A stretch of 64,000 bases of DNA from an uncultured Bacteroidia bacterium (GTDB lineage: Bacteria; Bacteroidota; Bacteroidia; Bacteroidales; F082). Positions 35,218-42,587 of this stretch are shown in pieces. Where the stretch lies: the NCBI GenBank assembly GCA_902794155.1, contig CADBGN010000005.1, positions 1 to 64,000 of the forward strand. The letters are read 5' to 3'. Position numbers and translations under genes: made by a program. The notes under the pieces were generated by a model. The model was not told the DNA's origin, made no database searches, and saw only the letters and a program-made list of their open reading frames with translations. Position 1 is the stretch's first letter. The number at the start of each line of letters is the position of its first letter.

Positions 35218-35859
35218 TCAAAGGTATAGCCAAGGCCGAAGGGCATCTTCTGTCTCATCCATTCTTTCAAGACGTATTTCAGTGCCATCTACATTGCGTC
35301 GTTTGAAGCCATTGTCGTTAACGTTAAAATCTACCTTATAACCAAATCTTGCGATATTATCTTTGTTTCGTCTTGAGAGATGAAGATGAAAGGAATAAAT
35401 GATTTTACGCATTCGTTTAATGTCGTTTTTATCATCTGGGTCAATCCCACCATAACAGGTCCACCGCACAACGACGGGAAGGTATCTGTCATGAAAACGA
35501 GGACACAACCCTGCATATAGTTTGGCAACCATGTACTTCGCTTCATCTTTATTCAATGTAGTATTTGAGTCAACCCATTGAAGCGTATGGCACCAATTCT
35601 GTATTCTCTGGAACATTTCAACGGTAAGTTCTTCGACTGCATCATCACCGCTTTTGGTTGTAACAAAATCACCTACTTCTATAGAAGCAAATTCATTAGC
35701 TGGACACGATGGGATAAAATGACTACAAATGTCTCTACTAAACAACGGCAGTGTATCATCCAGCACCTCAATGCGTGCCTTATGTGGAGTTAGTTCTTTC
35801 AATTTGAAACGATAGACGTTCCCATTAAATTCTCGTTCAAAGATGTCGTTCTTTTTCAT
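35218..35859 (-). CDS. Hypothetical protein, tandem paralogue B
   Basis: From the ATG at 35859 this is a 213-residue protein, homologous to paralogue A as described there. The longer frame to 36096 was rejected: it begins with a codon series antisense in character and overlaps the zinc-ribbon gene, whereas the ATG at 35859 aligns exactly with the start of paralogue A and overlaps the upstream TGA as ATGA. The function is unknown. Confidence 0.7.
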   Translation of the reverse strand: MKKNDIFEREFNGNVYRFKLKELTPHKARIEVLDDTLPLFSRDICSHFIPSCPANEFASIEVGDFVTTKSGDDAVEELTVEMFQRIQNWCHTLQWVDSNTTLNKDEAKYMVAKLYAGLCPRFHDRYLPVVVRWTCYGGIDPDDKNDIKRMRKIIYSFHLHLSRRNKDNIARFGYKVDFNVNDNGFKRRNVDGTEIRLERMDETEDALRPWLYL

Positions 35860-36104
35860 GATAGCAGCCCTATGATAATGATGATTGCAACAATGATGAT
35901 TACTGTAATGATCAGATTCTTGATGAATCTGCCAACCCTCTGCGTAAAGCTCAGATTGTCTTCGGCCTCGTCGGCACTCGTCAGATTGTTTTCGCCTTCC
36001 AAGGCGCATTTCTTGGAGCAATAGTAACGCCTGTTCCATCGTGGGCCGCCTCGGTACCCTTCGCCATCGGGATAGTATCTCCCGCACCATTCGCAATTTG
36101 CCAT
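35856..36104 (-). CDS. Small zinc-ribbon membrane protein
   Basis: This 82-residue protein has a zinc-ribbon-like N-terminus (C-x2-C in NCEWCGRY, then YYCSKKCALEG, C-x3-C) and a C-terminal TM helix of mostly Ile/Val (LIITVIIIVAIIIIIGLLS). It resembles small membrane adaptors in stress or phage-related operons. It is coupled by a 4-base overlap to paralogue B, so the zinc-ribbon protein and the two paralogues form one three-gene operon, possibly a membrane-linked complex. Confidence 0.7.
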   Translation of the reverse strand: MANCEWCGRYYPDGEGYRGGPRWNRRYYCSKKCALEGENNLTSADEAEDNLSFTQRVGRFIKNLIITVIIIVAIIIIIGLLS

Positions 36105-36148
36105 GTTTTTTGTGTTTTTAGAGTGAATAATTTCAAATCAGTCAAGCA

Positions 36149-36253
36149 CTAATACGAATAGCTTTTTTACAACGAATGAAATTTCTTTGTAATTCACTAT
36201 AAAACAAAAAGATAAAATGCAAATAATTATGTGCGTAAATTATGTGCGTAAAG
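36149..36253. repeat. Integrase-upstream sequence, copy 2
   Basis: The partner of 34434-34538. GTGCGTAA boxes are at 36232 and 36245, again 13 bases apart. The -7 box and start codon of the truncated integrase follow. Confidence 0.55.
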
Positions 36254-36264
36254 GGTTATTTCCC

Positions 36265-36272
36265 TATCTTTG
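36265..36272 (+). promoter_or_regulatory. -7 promoter box
   Basis: TATCTTTG matches TAnnTTTG, 19 bases before the ATG at 36292. Confidence 0.6.
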
Positions 36273-36291
36273 CACGCAAAACACATTAGAT

Positions 36292-36891
36292 ATGCCAGTT
36301 AGTATTACCTTAGAAAAGCGAACCAATAAGTACGGCGAGTGTCCCATCAGGCTCTCATGGAGCTTTATGGGTGAGCGTCACCAATCAACATTAGGGGTTT
36401 CTATCAAGAAAGAAGATTGGGACATGAAAAGCAGATTGGTAAAAGCCGACGCGCACAACCACAGTGGGAAAACAGCCGATGAGATTAACGATCTCATCAA
36501 ACGCATCAGCATAAATGTGATGGATGTTGAGCTTGCTTGTATTGACAACGGATATATTCTTGACAAGGACATGATGAAGCGAGCCATTAGCGATGCAATG
36601 TCCAACGACATTGACTGCCCAGATGATATTGTCGAACGTTGCGTGAAAGGCATAACATCCGTGCCTGAGCCAACTCCACATTATTATTGTTGTGAGGGTA
36701 GATATTATCAGTATATATGCGATGCTGTTCACATATACCCCAGTCTTGGCAGTTTCATGATTCTCCAAGAACTATTTGGTAGCCGCCGAAGGATTGCAGT
36801 ACCCTTAGACAGGTTTGGGAAAATAAATGATGGAATTAGCTCATCAATTCCATTCGAGAAAGTGGATAAGAAAGAAGTGTTTGGCCTATAA
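36292..36891 (+). pseudogene. Truncated tyrosine integrase with unrelated C-terminal part
   Basis: From the ATG at 36292, residues 1-55 are a clear integrase arm-binding domain (PVSITLEKRTNKYGECPIRLSW, then LGVSIKKEDWD), and a helical part follows. The core-binding continuation, the Arg/His/Tyr catalytic residues and about 250 residues are missing. Residues about 125-199 are unrelated to integrases (HYYCCEGRYYQYICDAVH). The gene may be a remnant joined to another ORF, or a small DNA-binding regulator that kept only the arm domain. The promoter and repeat upstream are intact. Confidence 0.65.
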
Positions 36892-36926
36892 CCGAATTGT
36901 TCTGGTGCAATCTGTAATCAATGAAA

Positions 36927-37685
36927 TCAACTATGTATTTTTCGTCTGCTCTTTGGTTCGTTATTTAATATTTGACTAATCCCATTTTGCTTGTTGCTGA
37001 TTATCGTTTCATATACATAGTCCTTTAATAATGGATCGTCAAATATTTCCTGCCATGACACACAATTGATTTGAAAACCGCAATCAATAATATTTGATTC
37101 TTTTTCAGGAATGATGGCAATGTATTTTGCCATAGTACAATCTTTAATCACACCATTCACAATCCAATTGACAACACCATTTTTGCCAATTTTACGATGC
37201 CTATTACCAGTAGTGATAATAGCGGGATCCATATTTTTATCAATTCGTTCTTGGTCGGTTTTCAATCTGGATTCATCTGAGAAACTATCTTTAAGTTGAA
37301 AGAAATAGTTCTTTAGTTTGAATTGGTAGAACAAATTTGAAGAATGGCCATCGCTGTGAATTGTATTATCTTTCAAATAAGAATCATGAATGTCTTTCTG
37401 TGTTTTCAAATCATATCTATCATTTGCACTGACCTTGGCTTCAACAAAAAACAAAACTGAATCTTTGTTTTTTAACTTTGCCTTTATCATAAGATCTGGC
37501 TCTCCAAAATCAGATAATGAAAACTCTGGATAAAGCTCAAAATCTGAATAATCCCCTGCCTCCTCTATACTCGCCAATTTTAGAAATTCCTTCATGGCTT
37601 CAATTCCTTTGTGTTCCTGGTCTAATGCGATTCCATAAAACAAAGCATTCATCGCACCACGTTCAGAATAACCTACGATTTTCAT
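36927..37685 (-). CDS. PD-(D/E)XK nuclease family protein
   Basis: This 252-residue protein starts MKIVGYSERGAMNALFYGI. A nuclease core is visible: E in ELYPEFSLS, D in GEPDLMIKA and E-x-K in LFFVEAKVSAN, at about residues 52, 65 and 84. This is the classical PD-(D/E)XK pattern. The C-terminal region (WIVNGVIKDC; CVSWQEIFDDPLLK) may be part of the DNA-binding part. It stands alone between a truncated integrase (convergent) and a serine recombinase. It may be a restriction or defence nuclease; no partner gene is evident. Confidence 0.75.
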   Translation of the reverse strand: MKIVGYSERGAMNALFYGIALDQEHKGIEAMKEFLKLASIEEAGDYSDFELYPEFSLSDFGEPDLMIKAKLKNKDSVLFFVEAKVSANDRYDLKTQKDIHDSYLKDNTIHSDGHSSNLFYQFKLKNYFFQLKDSFSDESRLKTDQERIDKNMDPAIITTGNRHRKIGKNGVVNWIVNGVIKDCTMAKYIAIIPEKESNIIDCGFQINCVSWQEIFDDPLLKDYVYETIISNKQNGISQILNNEPKSRRKIHS

Positions 37686-37777
37686 TGTTCTAATTGTTTA
37701 GTTTACAATTACAAAAATACGAAAATTCTCATTCACTTCTATACATTGGTGACAAAACCTTTGTCTTCAAGTTGGAA

Positions 37778-37807
37778 TAAAAAAAGAAAACGGCTCTTGC
37801 CGTTTTC
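37778..37807 (-). terminator. Terminator of the serine recombinase gene
   Basis: On the minus strand GAAAACGGC pairs with GCCGTTTTC around a 4-base loop, followed by seven T residues. It is 8 bases past the stop codon. Confidence 0.9.
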
Positions 37808-37814
37808 TCTCCTT

Positions 37815-38468
37815 CTATCTCTGTTCTTTTACGAATTGATTTTTAACTGATTGGATAGTCTGAATGCTATATCCCGTCAGTCTGGCCACGTTCCTGATGC
37901 TATACCCACGTTTGAGCAGCGATATGACCTCACGATACTCTTCCTTGCGCTGCTCGACGGTCTTGACGCTGCCTTTCCGTCGGCCAAGCTTACCGCCGCG
38001 ATTGATGTATTGCTGGCGCCCGCTGTTGAGACGATACTGAATGTTGCTGCGCTCGATGTTTGACATCTCGGCGAGTATGGTGATGATGATGGAGGCTATT
38101 GGGTTGACCGCTCCATCGGGTTGCAGTGAATAAAGGCCGATGTTCTGGATATAGACGCATACCTTGGCCTCGTGTAGAATCTCAAGACTTCGCAAAACCT
38201 GAAGCGTGGATCGTCCAAGTCGCGATAGTTCTGATATAAGTAGATAGTTCACGGAATTGTTCTTGCAGTATTCGAGACATTGCGTAAGAACTTCCCGTTC
38301 CTCAAGTTTCTTCGCCCCGGATATGTGTTCCTCAAAGGTTTTCACAATTTCCATTTCCTGTGACAAGGCGAATCGTGTCAAATCAGCCACCTGTCTTGCC
38401 GTGTCCTGTCTGTCGTTTTGGGAAGAGACACGGGCATAGATGACTGCCTTGGTGTTGTTAGTGTTCAT
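37815..38468 (-). CDS. Serine recombinase / resolvase
   Basis: This 217-residue protein is a small serine recombinase. The nucleophile Ser lies in VIYARVSSQNDRQD (about residue 15), and SELSRLGRSTLQVLRSLE holds the catalytic arginines. A C-terminal HTH (EVISLLKRGYSIRNVARLTGYSIQTIQSV) reads the site. The length matches Tn3-type resolvases and invertases. It lies next to three TTTTTGAAC-type motifs upstream, probable res or operator sites, and has its own terminator. It may resolve dimers or invert a segment of this accessory region. Confidence 0.93.
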   Translation of the reverse strand: MNTNNTKAVIYARVSSQNDRQDTARQVADLTRFALSQEMEIVKTFEEHISGAKKLEEREVLTQCLEYCKNNSVNYLLISELSRLGRSTLQVLRSLEILHEAKVCVYIQNIGLYSLQPDGAVNPIASIIITILAEMSNIERSNIQYRLNSGRQQYINRGGKLGRRKGSVKTVEQRKEEYREVISLLKRGYSIRNVARLTGYSIQTIQSVKNQFVKEQR

Positions 38469-38504
38469 ATTTTAATCAAAGATTTGTTGTTGAATGGTTG
38501 TAAT

Positions 38505-38558
38505 GGTGTTCAAAATGGCGTAATCAGATTTATTTTTGAACACCCATTATTTTTGAAC
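38505..38558. repeat. Three GTTCAAAAAT motifs, candidate recombination (res) site
   Basis: GGTGTTCAAAAT at 38505-38516 is an inverted copy of ATTTTTGAACACC at 38532-38544; a further ATTTTTGAAC lies at 38549-38558. The cluster is 36-90 bases upstream of the serine recombinase start, where resolvase binding sites usually lie. Confidence 0.5.
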
Positions 38559-38562
38559 GATT

Positions 38563-38598
38563 GAAGGGAGCAACCGGCAAAAACCAATCACTCCCTTC
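38563..38598. other. Perfect hairpin between two accessory genes
   Basis: GAAGGGAG pairs with CTCCCTTC around a 20-base loop, followed on the plus strand by GTTTTT. It is 30 bases beyond the stop of the 38629 gene. It may be a terminator acting in the plus direction. Confidence 0.4.
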
Positions 38599-38628
38599 GT
38601 TTTTGGTGTAACTCAATTTATGTGATAA

Positions 38629-38985
38629 TTATGGGACTACGATAAGTCTGTATTCATCAGAAATCCGTTCCTCGTAGTTCTCGCAATACTCGACATGTTT
38701 ATCTATCACAGAAACAAGCTGGTCAAGATATAAGCCCAAGATTGCTTTTCTTGGTTTGTCGTCATCAGGTAGAAACTCTATGTCGAATAGATCCATGCCT
38801 TCGTCGTACGTTATCTTCACGGTTCCCTTCATCAGAAAACCTTGCACGTGAAATTGGGTTCCGTCCTTGATAGTCATTACTGAGTCAGGATCCACGCCCC
38901 AACTCCATACAATAGGCTGCTGTGTCTTCAGAATCTTCCAAATATACTCAGCGATTCCATAGTCAAATTCATTAAGTTGTTCCAT
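38629..38985 (-). CDS. Hypothetical protein of mobile element
   Basis: This 118-residue protein starts MEQLNEFDYGIAEYIWKILK and is acidic; strands such as QFHVQGFLMKGTVKITYDE suggest a small beta fold. No family is recognised. The 3-base gap to the DUF3853 gene upstream puts it in the same operon, which runs through the 159-aa gene, peptidase and 523-aa genes. Confidence 0.65.
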   Translation of the reverse strand: MEQLNEFDYGIAEYIWKILKTQQPIVWSWGVDPDSVMTIKDGTQFHVQGFLMKGTVKITYDEGMDLFDIEFLPDDDKPRKAILGLYLDQLVSVIDKHVEYCENYEERISDEYRLIVVP

Positions 38986-38988
38986 AGG

Positions 38989-39312
38989 TCATTTCTTGTT
39001 TCTCGTTAAAGTTGATTTTCTGTACTTTTTGCTGACTTTAAGTAAATCCAAAGCATACTCAGCATCAACAACGATAATACCACCAATCTGACTGATAGCA
39101 TCATCTATCTCACCGCTGTTTTTAATTCTTTGCGCTGTTGGTACAGAACACCCAAATAGCTCAGCCAGTCCAGATATGCCATATGCATAATGCTTGCCGG
39201 TTCGTTCGGGTGATGATTCAAGTTGCCGATTCAATAGTAAATCAGCCAGCATTGCATGTAAGTCTCCAAGTGTGCATTGGAATAATGGCTTACTATAATC
39301 AACATTATCCAT
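38989..39312 (-). CDS. DUF3853 family HTH-like protein
   Basis: This 107-residue protein matches DUF3853: KPLFQCTLGDLHAML, then YGISGLAELFGCSVPTAQRIKNSG and an end IGGIIVVDAEYALDLLK. The central part is a HTH similar to excisionase-type proteins, so it may bind DNA and control element genes or recombination. It occurs widely in Bacteroidota mobile elements. It lies 3 bases from each neighbour, inside a minus-strand operon. Confidence 0.85.
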   Translation of the reverse strand: MDNVDYSKPLFQCTLGDLHAMLADLLLNRQLESSPERTGKHYAYGISGLAELFGCSVPTAQRIKNSGEIDDAISQIGGIIVVDAEYALDLLKVSKKYRKSTLTRNKK

Positions 39313-39315
39313 GGG

Positions 39316-39795
39316 TTAATTCAGTTTGTCGTGATACTTGGTGTAGACGTATTCGAGCAGCAGAGACCTGATGGCTTTCGCTCGATCATCATTATCATAG
39401 AAGTAATAGTAGCTCCGAGGGTTATCATAGCGGTCCGTGGTGTTGATGGTGCCTCTAAACCTTTCTCTATCCCTCATGAACTCACTGTAGAGAATGCATT
39501 GGTTAGTATCGGTGTTATCGTATTGGATGTATAGGTCCACATAAAGTTTCCCCTTCATCAGGTCAACGCCGTTAAACCAGCTGTTCCAATCGTTTCCTGT
39601 TCTTCGCTGACGGGACACCATGAGCTTTTTGTCCCGTTTTGATTTGTAATGGAATTCTCCCGCCTCCCTGACCATGCGTATTATTGTGGCTGGGGTTATG
39701 GCGAGCAGTTCTTCTTGTGTCAAAGATTCGATTATAGATAATTTGCGTTTAGGAGCATAACGTTTAAAGAGCTCCAGGTTAATGTTTGTCTTCAT
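39316..39795 (-). CDS. Hypothetical mobile-element protein
   Basis: This 159-residue protein starts KTNINLELFKRYAPKRKLSI and is rich in Tyr, Arg and Asp (DNPRSYYYFYDNDDRAKA). No motif was recognised. It overlaps the peptidase gene by 17 bases in another frame and is 3 bases from DUF3853, so it sits within the operon. Its conserved position suggests an element function. Confidence 0.65.
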   Translation of the reverse strand: MKTNINLELFKRYAPKRKLSIIESLTQEELLAITPATIIRMVREAGEFHYKSKRDKKLMVSRQRRTGNDWNSWFNGVDLMKGKLYVDLYIQYDNTDTNQCILYSEFMRDRERFRGTINTTDRYDNPRSYYYFYDNDDRAKAIRSLLLEYVYTKYHDKLN

Positions 39796-40795
39796 TTTGT
39801 TGCGTTTTAGGTTGAAATGTAAATGTGTCCGTGTCGTCGATGAAGTTGATTTTTTTCACGTCATCGATAATCTGTCGTAAGTCCGCTTCCCTCAGCGTAA
39901 AGAAGAATCCTCTATAATTATCCAGGATCTGTTCAGTCGTAAGCCAGGGATGGTTTAAAAGGTCATTCTCAATCCCCTCATACGCCATCTCATACTCCTC
40001 GTCCCATGAGTCGTCCCATCCGTATCTCGATGGAAAATAGTAGTCGTCTTTGTCCTCATGCGGGTAGACATCGGTGCATGTGGTAATGATGTGTTCGACA
40101 AAAGCAAGACAGTTGATGACCTCGCTTTTTATCACAAATTCGCGGTCGGTGTGGGGCTCGTAATATCCACAGCTGAGATTTATCGCAGATACTTTAAGCC
40201 CACGTTCTTTCAGTTCTCCAACATCCGTAATCAATCCAGACTCTTCCTTGTAGCCAAACAATTCAGGTTGTATGGCTTTCACAAATTCTGGTGAACAAAG
40301 CTGCGTCCACCCGCCGATAGTTGTAATAAGGTCGTCTCCATTTCTACGGTCGCATTGGATAACGTAGCGGCAGTCATCAAAGAAGCTCAAATCACAATGG
40401 CTGCTTCCCACACAGCCAACCTCTTCCTGTACGAAAAAGACTGCTTTAATGTGGTCGAATTTCTTGAGGCATTTGAGGTTGATCCATACGCCCACCTTAT
40501 CATCTGCCCCAAGCCCTTGAAGTTGTTTGCACTTTTTACTGAACCCCAAGATGAGGTCCTTGGTCTCGATGGCTTCGAAATCTTTGGAATGGGTTTTCTG
40601 TACTTGATCCATGTGGGCCGCCAAGCAGGGATATGTTTCCGCTTCGCCTTTCGTCACATAAATGTTTCCTGTTTCGTCAGTTTTTACGGCGGCTTCCGGT
40701 ACATTGTTCTTGAGCCACCATTTGATGAATTTCCTCATCTTCTTTTCGTTGCCTGAAGGTGAGTAAATCGTAAATAATTCCTTTAATAGTTTCAT
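39779..40795 (-). CDS. Di-zinc metallopeptidase (M20/M28/M42-like)
   Basis: From the ATG at 40795 this is a 338-residue protein with the conserved residues of di-zinc aminopeptidases in order: H61-x-D63 in AAHMDQV, D98 in GLGADDKVGV, the Glu pair E124-E125 in FVQEEVGCVG, D149 in QCDRRNG and H215 in EPHTDREF. The catalytic set is complete. The C-terminal 110 residues are an acidic extension (DVYPHEDKDDYYFPSRYGWDD) unlike ordinary peptidases. The first codons upstream (TTG at 40804) are not used. An active peptidase inside a mobile-element operon is odd; its substrate is unknown. Confidence 0.8.
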   Translation of the reverse strand: MKLLKELFTIYSPSGNEKKMRKFIKWWLKNNVPEAAVKTDETGNIYVTKGEAETYPCLAAHMDQVQKTHSKDFEAIETKDLILGFSKKCKQLQGLGADDKVGVWINLKCLKKFDHIKAVFFVQEEVGCVGSSHCDLSFFDDCRYVIQCDRRNGDDLITTIGGWTQLCSPEFVKAIQPELFGYKEESGLITDVGELKERGLKVSAINLSCGYYEPHTDREFVIKSEVINCLAFVEHIITTCTDVYPHEDKDDYYFPSRYGWDDSWDEEYEMAYEGIENDLLNHPWLTTEQILDNYRGFFFTLREADLRQIIDDVKKINFIDDTDTFTFQPKTQQNEDKH

Positions 40796-40813
40796 AATTC
40801 TCAATGTGTTATA

Positions 40814-40850
40814 GGGGAATAAACCGGCTTTTTCAACCAGTAAATTCCCC
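40814..40850 (-). other. Imperfect hairpin between the 523-aa and peptidase genes
   Basis: On the minus strand GGGGAATTTACTGG pairs with CCGGTTTATTCCCC in 11 of 14 positions. No T-run follows. It may modulate read-through or mRNA decay between the two genes. Confidence 0.45.
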
Positions 40851-40869
40851 TTGGGTTAATAATTCGTGT

Positions 40870-42441
40870 TTAGGCTGCCACCTCTTCAGTCTCTTCGACT
40901 TCGACATAGTAAGGCAGCCCTGTCATAGGATTCACTCTGTCATAGACCACCCCATCGTACAGGTGGAATGATAGCTTGTCGAGAGTGTGTTTGCTAATGG
41001 TCCTTTCCACATAGTTAACAATACTCCAGTCCCAATAGAGGTAAGTGGTCAAATCGTTCTTGTCCTCGAAATAGGTCTGGTCGTAGTCGCTGTAATACCA
41101 GTTTTCCTTAATGAATTTCTGTTCGGCTGCTTTCATGCAATCCTCGCAGCAATAGTCAAAACCAGTTAGCTCCGAATACACGGAATTGTCGGAAAGATGA
41201 AGCTTCCCGCATTTAGCACAATTCGTAACGTCATCCTCGTGGTAGTAGGTCCCATTGATTTCAATGAAGTCGTCAAGGTCGTCGATGTCGCAGGTCTCTC
41301 GTTCTCCATGCACCCATACGGTACAAATTTCCCAAGCGTCTCTTTGATGGTAGCTGTCGAATTCTTGAGGCTCGTCGTCATCGTCCCCGTCTCCGTAAAG
41401 ATTGATATCGGTGGTGTCCAAAGCATAATCCGCACTGTCGACGGGATAGTTGTATGCCACTCTTTTGTCACTATCATACCATTTGAAAGAGTCTTGGTAT
41501 GAAAGCGTGTCCTCGCAATCCAGGTCACAGTCGATACGGAACTTTTTATTCGATAGCGAGTTCCCTTCGATATCTTCAAAGTTGTTGGCGTCCCCACAGC
41601 CTGCCCCGACTGATTTGAAGCCATCAATTTGCTTTTCCCTGATAAGAGCATCTACCAACGCTCTTTTGAGTTTGGTGTCCGAACCTCTTGAGTACTGTCT
41701 TTCGGCGAGTCTCCAGATCTTGCCATCCTCGTCGTACACTTTGTTGTACACGATACATCTAGCCACAATCTCACCGTCCTTGTTCTCCAGATAGGCGGCG
41801 GAAGCATCTATGGCGTTGTCGTAGAAATAGTGATGTCCCCTGTCAACCATGCATGAGCCGAAATCGCCGACGCAAGCTGAAGAAGAGTAAATCCGTGAAA
41901 ACTCCTTGTTCACGAAAAGGGTGTTTTCGACAAGTGTTGTGGAGGAATAGCTTTGGAAATCCGTAGCAAATTCCTCCATGAGGTAAACCAAAACCTGTTC
42001 GGGCAAAGTCCTGCCGAACTCCGTTTCTTGGATTAAAGCTTGAAGCAGTTTCCCCGCTTTCATCTTGTAGGTTCTGCCGTCATTGCAGTTCTTGTATCTG
42101 ACGCATTTGATGTCTCCGTCTTGGCACACACCATTGAACTCGTCCGTGGTGTATTTGCTTGAGTAGAATGTGTAGTTGATAAGCTGAACCTTATAGGGAA
42201 GGCTCTCATCATTACATCCCGAGTCTTGGACCCGTTGAAGCATCGTCTGTTTCAACTCGCTCATGCTGGAAATGTTGATGAGCGAATAGTCACCTGTTTG
42301 CGTTGCCTCTCTGAAAAGTGAAGGCTGCTTGATGTAGGCGAGCAAGATCTTGTTTTTTCTCGATTTCTCGCCGTTACCGTGTTCTACCATGCCGAATCTC
42401 TCTTGGAATCCAGCATAGTCTTTGAAATTGTAATAAAGCAT
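40870..42441 (-). CDS. Large hypothetical protein with zinc-ribbon segment
   Basis: This 523-residue protein starts MLYYNFKDYAGFQERFG. It has a long acidic central region (GDGDDDDEPQEFD) and a C-terminal zinc-ribbon-like module with CAKCGKLH and CCEDC (about residues 420-455), then a Tyr/Trp-rich tail. No enzyme motif was recognised. I recall similar proteins next to DUF3871 genes in Bacteroidota mobile elements, but this is memory rather than evidence. A strong terminator lies just upstream, so it is expressed apart from DUF3871. Confidence 0.7.
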   Translation of the reverse strand: MLYYNFKDYAGFQERFGMVEHGNGEKSRKNKILLAYIKQPSLFREATQTGDYSLINISSMSELKQTMLQRVQDSGCNDESLPYKVQLINYTFYSSKYTTDEFNGVCQDGDIKCVRYKNCNDGRTYKMKAGKLLQALIQETEFGRTLPEQVLVYLMEEFATDFQSYSSTTLVENTLFVNKEFSRIYSSSACVGDFGSCMVDRGHHYFYDNAIDASAAYLENKDGEIVARCIVYNKVYDEDGKIWRLAERQYSRGSDTKLKRALVDALIREKQIDGFKSVGAGCGDANNFEDIEGNSLSNKKFRIDCDLDCEDTLSYQDSFKWYDSDKRVAYNYPVDSADYALDTTDINLYGDGDDDDEPQEFDSYHQRDAWEICTVWVHGERETCDIDDLDDFIEINGTYYHEDDVTNCAKCGKLHLSDNSVYSELTGFDYCCEDCMKAAEQKFIKENWYYSDYDQTYFEDKNDLTTYLYWDWSIVNYVERTISKHTLDKLSFHLYDGVVYDRVNPMTGLPYYVEVEETEEVAA

Positions 42442-42483
42442 AATTTGTTGATTTTGAATTTGTTGTTGTTTTTTGAAATAGGC

Positions 42484-42544
42484 ACAAAAAAGGGAGGCAA
42501 CACAAAATCTCTGTAGTTAAATACTTGATAATGTGTTGCCTCCC
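42484..42544 (-). terminator. Strong terminator between DUF3871 and the 523-aa gene
   Basis: On the minus strand GGGAGGCAACACA pairs with TGTGTTGCCTCCC, a perfect 13-bp stem with a 27-base loop, followed by TTTTTT. It ends the DUF3871 operon. Confidence 0.85.
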
Positions 42545-42587
42545 GGCGAAAAGGGCAAAAAAAGCCCCCTACTGAGTGTTACATCAG

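Noticed and set aside
35860..36096. N-terminal extension of paralogue B to 36096
   Set aside because: It overlaps the zinc-ribbon gene fully, and the ATG at 35859 aligns with the start of paralogue A.
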